NCBI GenBank assembly: GCA_963575745.1
Contig: CAUYUJ010017810.1
Span: forward strand, 159,956 to 223,955
Length of the DNA stretch: 64,000 nt
Source of the DNA: Prorocentrum cordatum
Lineage: Eukaryota > Sar > Dinophyceae > Prorocentrales > Prorocentraceae
Direction of reading: 5' to 3'
Shown: positions 42,168 to 52,510 of the stretch, piece by piece
How the letters are laid out: the number at the start of each line of letters is the position of its first letter
How positions within the stretch are numbered: the stretch's first letter is position 1
Program-made: the position numbers and the translations under genes
Notes under the pieces: generated by a model
Told to the model about the DNA's origin: nothing
The model's database searches: none
The model's input: only the letters and a program-made list of their open reading frames with translations

Positions 42168-42243
42168 TCGATGGGGAGATGGCCTTGGGGGCATTTGGGC
42201 TGTAGGAGATGGGGAGATGGCCTTGGGGGCATTTGGGCTGTAG
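42168..42243 (+). repeat. 38-bp tandem duplication
   Basis: Two adjacent, essentially identical copies of GATGGGGAGATGGCCTTGGG plus 18 more bases. Confidence 0.85.
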
Positions 42244-42689
42244 GAGAATGGCCCAAAAACCATGGGTGCATAGGGCCACGCGCACGGCTGCGCCAGCAAC
42301 CATGTAGAGCGCAGGGATTGGGCCGGTGGCTTATGGTCACTGGCCTGCGGGGTTAGGGCCGTGAAGCTGCAGGTCCACTGGGGTCATCGGGCAACGGGGA
42401 CGTCGCCACGGGGCCATGGGATCACATTCCAACTGCGCAGCCCTCTCCTCGTCTTCTCCTCCGCCCCCTCCTGGGCGCGATTCCACGTGAGGAGGTGGTG
42501 ACCCCCCCCCCCCTCAGTGGTGACTCTCCCTGGGCACTGCATGAAGCAGAGGAGGGATAAGGGGATAAGAGACGGTCGCCTCGGACGATGCCGTCTCTTC
42601 CGTTCCACGCCTCACGAGTCGATGGATCTAAGCAAAGCTGACGCGCGTATAGCCGTCCACTCTCCTTGTTCCAATTTGAAGGTTTGTCA

Positions 42690-43012
42690 ACCTTCCTTCC
42701 TCCCTTCCTTCCCTTCCTCCTCCTCCTCCTCCTCCTGCTCCCTCCTCCCTCCTCCCTCCTCCCTCCTCCCTCCCTCCCTCCCTCCCTTCCTCCCTTCCTC
42801 CTCCTCCTCCCTCCTCCTCCCTCCTCCTCCTCCTCCTCCTCCTCCTCCTCTCCTCCTCCTCCTCCTCTTCCTCCCGCCCCCCTCCCTCCCTCCCTTCCTC
42901 CCTCCCTCCCTCCCTCCCTCCCTCCCCCCCCTCCTCCTCCCTCCCTCCCCTCCCTCCCTCCCTCCCTCCCTCCTCCCTCCTCCTTCCCTCCCCCCCTCCC
43001 TCCATCTCGTCC
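42690..43012 (+). repeat. CCT/CCCT polypyrimidine tract
   Basis: About 320 bp of nearly pure C/T. With the purine tract 380 bp away it produces the 563-codon minus frame across 42422-44113, which is not a gene. Confidence 0.95.
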
Positions 43013-43198
43013 GCGCCACGGGGCGTCCCCACTGAGAGGCGCGCTGCTCCTGGCCGCCCCCCTTCCGCTCCTCTGCCCTCCCTCCCCCCTGGGGCGGGCG
43101 GCGGGCGAGCCGCCCTGACCTGGCCCCTCGGCGGGCTTCCCTGGAAGACTCTCCCGCCTTCCTCGGCGGCGGGCGGAAGGAGGCCTGCCCCGATAGCG

Positions 43199-43223
43199 GC
43201 GAGTCGTCGATTCGACGACTCGC
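43199..43223. repeat. perfect 25-bp palindrome
   Basis: 12-bp arms GCGAGTCGTCGA with a one-base centre. Flanked by further TCGATTCGTCGATTCG steps to 43290. Confidence 0.85.
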
Positions 43224-43390
43224 CCATCCGTCGATTCGTCGATTCGTTGAGGCTCCATCGATTCGTCGGTTCGAGGATCCGACGACTCGAGGGGGGAGTG
43301 AGAAGAAGAGGGCCCTCTCGGAGAGCGCCCGGGCTTCTCAGAGGCCCTCCGGCCTTCCGAGGGGTCTTCTGCGTCTGCGGCGAAGGCCCT

Positions 43391-43522
43391 GAGAGGAGTA
43401 GGAGAAGGAGGAGGAGGAGGAGGAGGAGGAGGAGGAGGAGGAGGAGGAGGAGGAGGAGGAGGAGGAGGACGAGGTGGAGGAGGAGGAGGAGGAGGAGGAG
43501 GAGGAGGAGGAGGAGGAGGGGG
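43391..43522 (+). repeat. GGA triplet tract
   Basis: About 130 bp of GGA with one ACGAGGT interruption. Purine on the strand that is pyrimidine at 42690-43012. Confidence 0.95.
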
Positions 43523-43809
43523 AGATGACAGGGATGTCTTGGTCCGCGGCCCATCTGGCTCCAGCGGACGCATCCGAGCCGGCTTCTCTGCGTCCTCCCC
43601 CCCTCCTGCTTCCTCCATCCCCCCGGGGCGCTCCATGGGTTGGCTGCGCCGCGGCACTGCCCTGGTCAGCCTCTGCTGGAGCTCCTGCAGATGCCAGGAC
43701 GACCTCTTCCACGAGGAGGGCCGCGACGGCAAGCTGGAAATGCAGGTGCTGCTAGAAGTGTCCCTGGCCCTGGGCGGCCCCAGGATTTCCAGTGAGGCCC
43801 ACACTCGGT

Positions 43810-43954
43810 GGCCACATGCGAACCCATGCCCCGCCACCCCACGATTTCTAATGGGGACGGTGCGGTTCACTTCGCTCGGGAGGTCCCGAATGAAGTGAAC
43901 CCCACCTCGCCCCTTAGAACTCGTGGGGTGGTGGGGTAGGGTTCGCATGTGGCC
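43810..43954. repeat. 145-bp inverted repeat (foldback)
   Basis: Arms 43810-43881 and 43884-43954 pair with about ten mismatches and one indel; the outer 16 bp (GGCCACATGCGAACCC) are perfect and the loop is only two bases. Could be a small foldback element or a hairpin RNA source. It lies 120 bp upstream of the methyltransferase start codon. Confidence 0.85.
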
Positions 43955-44075
43955 TCCTACCCACGGCCTCCAGGGCACCCCCCCCCGTGAGGCCCAGGGG
44001 GCCCCAGGGGCTCCCAACTGGAGCGAAGAGCTGGACAGGCCTTGGACCAGGGACACCTGCAGCAGCCCCCGATAA

Positions 44076-44116
44076 ATGTCGCTGCGCGAGCGGTACGAGT
44101 ACTGGGACAGCATCCG
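44076..44116 (+). CDS. EEF1AKMT4-like: exon 1 of EEF1AKMT4/METTL13-like protein methyltransferase
   Basis: ATG at 44076-44078 follows directly on an in-frame TAA (44073-44075), which fixes the start. The exon reads MSLRERYEYWDSI; Y-x-Y-W-D is the N-terminal signature of this family. A GT at 44117-44118 within the next codon gives a donor that joins in frame to an acceptor at 44778-44779. The frame itself stays open only to about 44258. The exact donor is inferred, because dinoflagellate introns may also use GC or GA. Confidence 0.55.
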
Positions 44117-44779
44117 GTCGCGTTGCCGCTCGAAGCCGCCGCGCTCGGGCGGGCGCCGTGGGGAGGGCGAGGGTCAGACGTTCATTTGGGGGGACCGCCT
44201 GGGACCCACCCAAACAGATCTGTTCGGGTCCAGTTCGATTCTAGCTCGACTCTAGCTCGACCCAAGTTCGACTCGGTTTCGACTCCAGTCGACGGGCGTT
44301 CGACGCATCATCGACGCATGAGCGGAGCGAGTGGCTCCAAGGCCCCCAGAACCAGCATCGGACGAGCGCGGGGGCCAGGAGGGGGGCGGGGTGGGCCCCT
44401 GCGGCGGGCAGGTGCCATGGAGGTGCTGCCCCAAGCTGAGTTTTCGGCGCCAGCTCTTGATCGGAGGGTGCCGGCGCGGGGACTTCGTGAAGCAGTGAAC
44501 GCGTGTTGGGCTCGATGCGTCGGGGTCCCTACCCACTGTTTCGCAAGACTCAGGAGGGAACAAAAAACACACAGACACAATGAATATTCGATTCCGCGGG
44601 AAATACGGGGAAACATGGGCAGTGGGGGGGAAGACGAAAACCCTGAACATATGGGAAACTATGGGGAATTCTGGTTATTTGTGTCTATTTATTTGTGTGT
44701 CCCAGTTCCCCTTCAAAGACGCGGTACCAGCGAACGGGCAAGCGCCCGACACACACCACACACACAGCACAACACACAG

Positions 44780-45264
44780 AACGCACACACACAAGCACCA
44801 ACCGCTGCGTGCGCGGTGGCGGGCATATGCAGACCCCCGGTCTGCCGACGGAAAGGACTGGTATGGAACTTGGGCCCAGTTCAGGAAGGACGTGGCCGGG
44901 GGGCCATTCAAGGCCTCCGACCGCTTCCTCGTGGTCGGCTGCGGGAGCAGCAGCGTGCCCGCGGACCTTGTGGCAGACGGGTTCGTCGACGTCACCGGCA
45001 TGGACTACAGCGAGAAGGCCATCGCGCTGCAGAAGCGGCGGTTCCCTGGGATTAATTGGGTGCGCGCAGACGCCAGGAGCATGCCTGAGTTCGCGAACTC
45101 CTCCTTCGACGTCCTGATCGAGAAGGCCCTGATGGACGGAGAAGGGGCCTGGAAGCAGTGGCCGCAGATGCTGTCCGAGTACTCGAGAGTGCTCAGATAC
45201 GGCGGGCGCTTCATCTCGATCAGCCTGGGGCAGCCCGACGAGCTGGACTCGGAGGCGCTCGGGC
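44780..45264 (+). CDS. EEF1AKMT4-like: exon 2 of EEF1AKMT4/METTL13-like protein methyltransferase (SAM-binding core)
   Basis: Class I SAM-dependent methyltransferase core. Seen in order: KDWYGTWAQFRKDV, motif I FLVVGCGSSSVPADL with VTGMDYSEKAI after it, WVRADARSMPEF (acidic SAM contact), FDVLIEKALMDGE, SEYSRVLRYGGRFISISLGQ. These match the EEF1AKMT4 (ECE2 N-terminal) and METTL13 family, which methylate lysines of elongation factor 1A in the cytoplasm; the substrate here is inferred. The acceptor could be AG at 44778-44779 or 44794-44795. The end is uncertain: family similarity stops after SLGQP, while the frame runs to TGA at 45342-45344. Possible donors lie between 45237 and 45280. The (CA)n-rich DNA before the exon belongs to the intron. 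Confidence 0.7.
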
Positions 45265-45344
45265 GCCCGCAAAACGGGTGCATTGGCACTGCAGCTGGAG
45301 GCCAGACTATTCTCCGTGCCTTGTGTGGGAGCTCGTTCTTTTGA

Positions 45345-45820
45345 CCAATCGGCGTCCGCAGTCTTGTGTTTGCTAGATTTGGCCAAATATAGTTGGATTT
45401 GCTCTGGCCTGGTCGGATTGAGTGTGATTTAGTCAGAGGTAGTTTGGCTGAGTCTGAAAGTGTAATGTAGAGAGCAGGGGGTAGACAGTACAGAGTAGAT
45501 GCTGGGCGTGGTGCTGAAACAATGCACGTCATCATTACATAAAACTGCCCATGGCAACCGTTACACATTACACATGGAACTTATGCATAGATGTCCCCCA
45601 CCATCTGCCAATATTTTATTATATTTTTGACGATGCCTTTTTCTGTTCAAGAGGCTTACATACGCCATTCCGCTACCCCTCACGGGTGGACGGGCGCTTG
45701 TAATTATTTCAGCTTCCCGTATCCCGAGCAGCCCATCCAGAAACAATGCTTAGACGAAGAGTCGGGAGACGGGATGTAAGTAAGCATGGAATGAAAGGAA
45801 GAGGACACCAATGCTGAATT
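45345..45820. other. intron 2, first part
   Basis: AT-richer, non-repetitive DNA with no coding signal. Inferred intron because exons 2 and 3 complete each other. Confidence 0.45.
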
Positions 45821-45824
45821 TATA

Positions 45825-46060
45825 GACCCTCGCGGAGCCTTTTGGGAGGTCTCTTGGGGCCCATTTTGGAGCTTTGGAGGAACTCCTGTTTTTTTGGGGG
45901 CCTCTTGGTGGCCGCGAGGGCCCTCTTGGAGCCATCCTGCAGGCCATCGATCCAACCAGGGGCATGGGGGGGCCCTGAATTAGGGCTTCCCGCTTAGAGG
46001 CTGACAGTCAATCTCCAGGCGTGCCCTCTTGGAGCCCTCGCGGGCCTCCTTTGTTGCACT
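45825..46060 (+). repeat. CTTGGGGCC-type interspersed repeat (in intron 2)
   Basis: CTCTTGGGGCCC, CCTCTTGGTGGCC and CCCTCTTGGAGCC steps. A following patch GGCCTCAGAAGCCAGACGGA (46086) resembles GGCCTCGGAAGGCCATCGGA at 55957 in the 55.6-kb copy. Confidence 0.7.
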
Positions 46061-46135
46061 ATTGGGCGATCTTGCAGTTTTGCACGGCCTCAGAAGCCAG
46101 ACGGAAGCGAGACGCGACAAACCAAGAATGATATA

Positions 46136-46960
46136 GTTAGCCTGGCGATGGACCAGACCTTGTGCAGCTGCGAGTGACGAAGGGACGTGACACTCTGCTC
46201 CTGGGCAACGCGGCGAAAGTGATGAAGCCGCGGGAAGTGCGGGTGGGGGCCGCGAGGCGTGTCCGGGGTTCGCCGAACCGAGGCCAAGGCGCCACGCGAT
46301 CGCGCCCACGAGGACCGTGGGCGGAGCTCCCCATGTGGCCACGAAGCTCACCGCCCACCAAACCACCCCAACCCAGCCCGAAGGCCCCGATTCGCCCTCC
46401 ATTTCCAGTGGGGGGTGGGCGGTCGGGGAACAGTGAACAAAGCACATATGTGGAGCCCGTACCCCCCCCCACCCGAAATTCGGGTCTTCGGGTTGGGTTG
46501 GGGTGGTCTGGCAGGTCGTCAGGAGCGTGTTGGAGATGTGCCTCGACATGGGCAGGGCGACGCCGTTGGGACCCTGTCGCTGCGGCCCTCGGGTGGTGCT
46601 TCCTATGGGGCCACGGGCCGCGAGGGGCGTGCGTGCCGAACGTGGCGGGGCGATGCTGTGCGGCCATCTTCGCCGGGGCCTCCCGGTGTAGCTCCCCGCG
46701 GGGCCACGGAGCGTGCGGAGGGCGTGTCGGAAAAGGGATGGGGCGATGCCGTGCGGACCTCTCCGCGGGGGTCTCGGGTGGGACTCCCCTATGGCGCCGC
46801 GGAGCGCGTGAGGGGTGTGCCGAAACGGGCGGTGGGGCCGCCGCGCGAGCTTTGCCATGCGGGCATTGGGTGGGACTCCTCGTGGGGCCACGTACCGTGT
46901 GACGGGGGTGCCGAACAAGGCGGGGTGACGCAACGCGAGCTTTTTGCCATTTCTCCAAAT
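46136..46960 (-). repeat. head-array-tail satellite element, inverted and diverged copy (in intron 2)
   Basis: On the minus strand, units spaced about 91 bp carry CGTGGCCCCA...GGGAG...CACC (near 46605, 46698, 46789, 46880). The array ends at 46184-46136 with GTCCATCGCCAGGCTAAC, matching the tails of the elements at 50.9, 59.9 and 61.9 kb. A 32-bp inverted repeat (46358-46389/46481-46511, CCACCCCAACCCAGCCCGAAG) is inserted in the array. No clear head. Confidence 0.65.
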
Positions 46961-47169
46961 GCTTCGTGGGGTTCTGGTTTTCTTCCCATCCGCGTCGCAC
47001 CCGCGTTTCTCACCCTCCTTCTCATCTTCCTTCTCTCCTCCGACTTCTTTCCCGCGTGCTTAGTGTTGTTGTGGTGTTCTAGTTTTCGTCCCACCCGCGT
47101 CCCACCCGAGACACTTACACACCACATCTCCCCTCTTCCTTCCTCCTCGCAGCCGCACGCACAAAGGTG

Positions 47170-47795
47170 TGCTGGGGGTGCGGTCGCTAGCCGATGCGGG
47201 CTCGCAAAGCGTGGCGGTCGTGGCACCTTCTCGATTCTTCAGGGGGTGCGCTTCGGGTGCGGTCTCCATGCGTTGCAGGCTCGCAGGGCACGGCAGGCCT
47301 GGCACTTTCTCCACACCAGAAGGGGGTGCACGGGGTGTGTGGTGTCTATGTGCTGCAGGCGCGCATGGCACGGCAGGCGTGGCGCTTTCTCGACACCAGA
47401 AGGGGGTGCGCAGGGGTGCGGCCTCCTATTCATTGCAGGCTCGCAGGGCACGGCGGGCGTAGCACTGTGTCGACGCCAGAGGGTGTGTGCATGGGGGTGC
47501 GGTCTCTGTGCGTTGCAGGTGCGCAGGGTACGGCGGGCGTAGCGCTTTTTCCACACCAGAGGGTGTGCGAAGGGGGGGGCGGTCTCTGTCCGTGTCAGGC
47601 TCGCAGGGCAGGGCAGGCGTGGCATCTTCTCGATTCCAGAAGGGTTGCACAGTAGGTGCAGTCTCTGTGCGCTGCAGGCACGCAAGGCACGGCAGGCGTG
47701 GCACTTTCTCGACCATAGAGGGTGTGCGCATGGTGTACGGTCTCTATCCGTTGCAGGCTCGCATGGCGCGGCAGGCGTGGCCTTTTCTCGACGCC

Positions 47796-47797
<2 letters not shown>
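47170..47797 (+). repeat. 78-bp tandem array (in intron 2)
   Basis: Eight units of 77-78 bp: GGTCTCTGTGCGTTGCAGG, CTCGCAGGGCACGGCAGGCG and GGCACTTTCTCGACACCAGA. It runs directly into the trinucleotide array. Confidence 0.9.
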
Positions 47798-47873
<76 letters not shown>

Positions 47874-48457
47874 CTGGTGACGATGATGATGCTTCTGATG
47901 ATGACGATGATGATGACGATGATGATGCTGATGGTGATGGCGGTGGTGATGGTGATGATGGTGATGGTGATGGTTGATGGTGATGATGATGAGGTGATTG
48001 CTGCTGCTGCTGATGATGATGACGATGACGAGACGATGATGATGATGATGAGGACGATGATGATGATGATGATGATGCTGAATGATGATGATGATGATGA
48101 TGAATCTGATGATGATTATGATGATGATGATGATGACTGATGATGATGCTAATGATGATGATGGTGATGATGATGATGATATGATGATGATGATTGCTGG
48201 TGATGATGATGCTGCTGCTGCTGGATGATGACGATGATGATGACTGATGATGCTGATGGTGATGGCGGTGGTGATGGTGATGATGGTGATGGTGATGGTG
48301 ATGGTGATGATGATGACGATGAGGGTGATGATGCTGCTGCTGATGATGATGATGATGATGACGATGACGATGACGATGATGATGATGATGAGGACGATGA
48401 TGATGATGATGCTGATGCTGATGATGATGCCGCTGATGATGGGGATGCTGACGATGA

Positions 48458-48538
<81 letters not shown>

Positions 48539-48554
48539 CTGATGATGATGATGC

Positions 48555-48587
<33 letters not shown>

Positions 48588-48626
48588 GATGATGATGATG
48601 GATGAGGATGAGGATGAGGATCAGGA
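47798..48626 (+). repeat. ATG/GAT trinucleotide array (in intron 2)
   Basis: About 830 bp of GAT with GCT, GGT and GAC variants. An internal segment (about 47915-48070) is repeated at about 48248-48400, including the GGTGATGGCGGTGGTGATGG landmark. Confidence 0.95.
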
Positions 48627-48722
48627 TGAGGATGTGGATGAGGAGGAGGAGGAGGAGGAGGAGGAGGAGGAGGAGGAGGAGACGGAGGAGGAGGAGGCGG
48701 AGGAGGAGTAGGAGTAGGAGGA
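48627..48722 (+). repeat. GGA tract (in intron 2)
   Basis: GGA triplets with ACGGA and GGCGGA interruptions, 140 bp before the last exon. Confidence 0.9.
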
Positions 48723-48865
48723 AAGGGGGTGGTCACAACCCTCCCAGACGGGCATTTTTGGAAGCCCCCAGGGAAGCTATGAAAGGGCGGCCTTTTGCCC
48801 AGACCCCCCTGGAACTCATCAAGACAGCTCAAATCAGACCCTCAAATCAGACCCTTCTTTTTCAG

Positions 48866-49125
48866 TCATGGAATCTGGGGGGCCTGCTGCGTATGCGCAG
48901 GCGTTCTTCGCGAACGACACGTACGGCTGGGACGTTCGACACGCCCTCAGCTACGACGACTACTACGTGTACACCATGACAAAGCGGAGGCTGCCTGCCG
49001 CTGCGTCTGAGTCTGAGTGTGATGCTTCCGCAGTCGGTGCTACTACTGATCACCGCGCTCGTTCCACTACTCGCAAATTACCTACTCGCAAATGTCCGAA
49101 CAATAACACATTTCTGCATCGATGA
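48866..49125 (+). CDS. EEF1AKMT4-like: last exon of EEF1AKMT4/METTL13-like protein methyltransferase
   Basis: Starts after a good acceptor (CCCTTCTTTTTCAG, AG at 48864-48865) and encodes AYAQAFFANDTYGWDVRHAL then YYVYTMTKRRL. This fits the C-terminal strands of the same family (pattern Y-A-Q-x-x...Y-x-W-x-x-R-H-A...Y-x-M-x-K). It is the piece missing after exon 2, so the two belong together across an intron of about 3.6 kb. Stop TGA at 49123-49125. The last 25 or so codons lie in one arm of an inverted repeat (49054-49094), so the native C-terminus may have been replaced or extended. Confidence 0.6.
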
Positions 49126-49196
49126 AATGGATCGTCAATCCCCCATGGCGGATCCAGGTCATTTGCGAGCAGTTACTTCGCGAGTAGTGGAGCGCG
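49054..49196. repeat. inverted repeat across the methyltransferase stop codon
   Basis: Arms 49054-49094 and 49160-49196 (CCACTACTCGC, GCTCGCAAATG) with about 85-90 percent pairing and a loop of about 65 bp. Looks like a small foldback insertion covering the end of the coding region. Confidence 0.75.
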
Positions 49197-49435
49197 CCTG
49201 TCTGACTGAAGGGGCCCCTGGCGGGGATCGACCGACTACGCGAGCATGCCGAGCCAACCCCGGCGGGGGCCCCGGCGAAAGAGCCGGGCCGACGTTTCGT
49301 GGGCGGCCGGCCCCCTGGGGGATCCCAGCTTTGGGCTCCGGGCTGGGCTCTGTGAGCGACTGGGCGCCCAGGCTCCCGGGCTCCTGGTGCGGGGTCCTGG
49401 GCTCCTGGTTCGGTTCGTTTCGCTTCGATGTTTTT
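49197..49435. other. GC-rich spacer
   Basis: Contains GGGTCCTGGGCTCCTGGTTC, which recurs at 52702. No gene. Confidence 0.4.
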
Positions 49436-50980
49436 CCCAACCATCCTGTGGTTGGGTCCTCGTTTTGAAGAGACGGTGCCCCGCGTTCCTTTCCTCTCCT
49501 CCTCCTCCCCTCCCCCCGCTACCGTCCACATGCGTCCCCCCCACCCAGTACAGCGATTCGTGGCCCCAGGGGGAGCTCCACCGAAGGCCCCAGTGCCACC
49601 GTCCACATGCGTCCCCCCCACTCAGTACAGCGTTTCGTGGCCCCATAGGGAGCTCCACCGAAGGCCCCAGTGCCACCATCCACATGCGTCCCCCCCACTC
49701 AGTACAGAGTTTCGTGGCCCCATAGGGAGCTCCACCGAAGGTCACAGTGCCACCGTCCACATGCGTCCCCCCCTCTCAGTACAGCGTTTCGTGGCCCCAT
49801 AGGGAGCTCTACCGAAGGCTCCAATGCCACTGTCCACAAACGTCCCCCCCACTCAGTACAGCGTTTCGTGGCCCCATAGGGAGCTCCACCGAAGGCCCCA
49901 GTGCCACCGTCCACATGCGTCCCCAGCGTTTCGTGGCCCATAGGGAGCTCCACCGAAGGCCCCAGTGCCACCGTCCACATGCGTCCCCCCCACTCAGTAC
50001 AGCGTTGCGTGGCCCCAAATGGAGCTCCACCGAAGGCCCCAGTGCCACCGTCCAATTGCGCCCCCCCCACTCAGTTCAGCGTTTCGTGGCCCCAGAGGTA
50101 GCTCCACCGAAGGCCCCAGTGCCACCGTCCACATGCGTCTCCCTCACTCAGTACAGTGTTTCGTGGCCCCATATGGAGCTCCACCGAAGGCTCCAGTGCC
50201 ACCGTCCACATGCGTCCCCCCCACTCAGTACAGCGTTTCGTGGCCCCATAGGGAGCCCCACCGAAGGTCACAGTGCTACCGTCCGCATGCGTCCTCCCAC
50301 TCAGTACAGCGTGTCGTGGCCACATAGGGAGCTCCACCGAAGCCCCCAGTGTGACCGTCCGAGTGCGTCCTGAAACACCCAATTTGGCATTTTCACCCAC
50401 CTATCACAGCGTTTCGTGGCCCCACAGGGAGCTCCACCGAAGGCCCCAGTGGGACCCTCCGCAAGCGTCCCGAAACACCCATTGTGGCATTTTCACCCAC
50501 GCAGTCCAGAATTTCGTGGCCCCGTAGGGAACTCCACCGAAGGCCCCAGTGCCACCGTCCGCATGCGTCCCGAAAACCCAACGTGACATAGCGTTTCGTG
50601 GCCCCTTAGTCAGCTCCACGGAAGCCCCCAGTGGGACCGTCCGCATGCGTCCCGGAAGCCCAGTTTGGCATTTTCACCCACCCAGTACAGCGTTTCGTGG
50701 CCCATAGGGAGTTCCACCGAAGCCTCCAGTGGGACCGTCCGCATGCGTCCTGGAAGCCCAATTTGGCATTTTTACTTGCCCAGTACAGCGTTTCGTGGCC
50801 CCATAGGGAGCTCCACCGAAGCCCCCAGTGGGACCGTCCGCATGCGTCCCGGAAGCCTTAACAGCGTTCCCCCCCACCCAGTGCAGCGCTTCGTGGCCCC
50901 ATAGGGACTTTCACCGAAGAGTTTTTTCACAATTGCGGTACCCACAACTGCATATGGTTGGATCCTTCGCCAGGATAATT
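49436..50980 (+). repeat. head-array-tail satellite element E1 (77-bp units)
   Basis: Head at 49436: CCCAACCATCCTGTGG..., TCCTCGTTTTGAAGAGAC, then C/T-rich DNA. Array 49530-50920: units of 77 bp (CAGCGTTTCGTGGCCCCATA, GGGAGCTCCACCGAAGGCCC, CCGTCCACATGCGTCCC). After 50340 the units lengthen by an inserted ATTTGGCATTTTCACCCACC. Tail 50927-50980: CACAATTGCGG, CATATGGTTGGATCCTTCGC, CAGGATAAT. Head and tail recur at E2 and E3. Confidence 0.85.
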
Positions 50981-50999
50981 TTGTTTGTCCCCTCTTCTT

Positions 51000-51335
51000 C
51001 TTTTTGTTCTTCTTCGCCTTCTTCTTATTCGCATTATTATGATTAGTCTTCTTCTTCTTCTTCTTATACTTCTTGTTGTTACCAGTGGTACTTCTGTTAT
51101 TTTTGATATGATTATTGTTATTATTATGGTTCTTATGATTATTTGTATCATCGTTTCTACTGCTACTATAAACATTGATGTCATTGTTATTGTTATTGCT
51201 TGTGTTATTGTTGTTGGTGCTATCATTATTATTATTTCCATTAATATTATGTTTATTTATATATTGTTATTATTATCATCATCATCATAATTATTATATT
51301 ATTATTATTATTAATATCATTATCATTAATATTAT

Positions 51336-51421
<86 letters not shown>

Positions 51422-51500
51422 GTATTATTATCATCGTCATTATTGTGACTTTTCTTAGTTGTAGCATCGTCATCATTATTATTATAATTATTCGGATTCT
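51000..51500 (+). repeat. ATT/TTC and ACT trinucleotide repeats
   Basis: TTC and ATT steps 51000-51335, then about 29 ACT triplets (51336-51421), then ATT. Confidence 0.95.
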
Positions 51501-51502
51501 TA

Positions 51503-51825
51503 TTCCCAATCAGAGCTTGCCTCTGTAGGGGTCCTAGCGGATTCATATGGTTAGGTCAGGTTTGCCTCCGATTTTCGCCGCACGCCCGGGTGCCCGGGTG
51601 CCCGGGGGTGCCCGGGGGGTGCCTGGGGGTGCCCGGGTGCCAGAGTGCCCGGGTGCCCGGTTGCCCGGGGGTGCCCGGGGGTGCCCGGGCGTGCCCGGGG
51701 TTGCCCGGGGGTGCCCGGGGGTGCCTTATAGCCCTATAGCCCAATAGCCCTATAGCCCTATAGCTCAATAGCCCTATAGCCCTATAGCCCCCTAGCCCTA
51801 TAGCCCTGATTGGGTTTTTCCCCAG
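51503..51825 (+). repeat. octamer module, copy 1
   Basis: A 75-bp unique lead (CCAATCAGAGCTTGCCTCTG ... TTTTCGCCGCACG), then TGCCCGGG octamers/nonamers (51584-51724), then AGCCCTAT octamers (51725-51806). Confidence 0.9.
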
Positions 51826-51829
51826 TATG

Positions 51830-52033
51830 ATTTCTTTTATCATCATTATCATCATTATTATTAGTATTATCATTATTATTATTATTATTTCTTCTTCTTC
51901 TTCTTCTTCTTATTATTCTATTATTATAAGTCTTATTACCAATGTTATTATTATCATTTGTATTCTTATCATTATGTTTATTATTATGCTATTGCGCCAT
52001 TATCGCACACATACATCTATATATATATATATA
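51830..52033 (+). repeat. ATT/TTC microsatellite
   Basis: ATCATT and TTC steps, then ATATAT before the second octamer module. Confidence 0.9.
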
Positions 52034-52510
52034 TATTCCCCAATCAGAGCTTGCCTCTGTAGGGGTCCTAGCGGATTTATACGGTTAGGTTAGGTTTGCC
52101 GCCGATTTTCGCCGCACGCCCGGGTGCCCGGGTGCCCGGGTGCCCGGGGGTGCCCGGGTGCCCGGGTGCCTGGGTGCCCTGGTGCCCGGGCGTGCCCGGG
52201 GGTGCCCGGGTGCCCGCCCGGTAGCCATATAGTCTTATAACCCTAGAGCCTTATAGCTTTATAGCCCTGTAGCCCTACAGCCCTCTAGCCCTATAGCCCT
52301 ATAACCTCAATAGCTTTATAACCCTATAGCCCTAATAGCTCCATCAATTTCTACCCTCATAACCCTATAACCATATAGCCCTATAGCCCTATGGCCCTAT
52401 AGCCCTATAGCCCTCTAGCTTTCTAGCTCTCTAGCCCTCTAGCCCTATAGCCCTATAGCCTTATAGCCCTATAGCCCTGTAGCCCTCTAGCCCCATAGCC
52501 CTATATCATG
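52034..52510 (+). repeat. octamer module, copy 2
   Basis: The same lead with a few substitutions, then TGCCCGGG steps (52119-52217) and AGCCCTAT steps (52218-52505). Distance to copy 1 is about 530 bp. Confidence 0.9.

Noticed and set aside
43199-43223. Operator-like site because of its symmetry
   Set aside because: It sits in a longer run of TCGATTCGTCG steps; no regulatory context is visible in this eukaryotic sequence.
42422-44113. 563-codon minus-strand ORF
   Set aside because: Mostly CCT/GGA tracts, and the antisense side contains the methyltransferase first exon.
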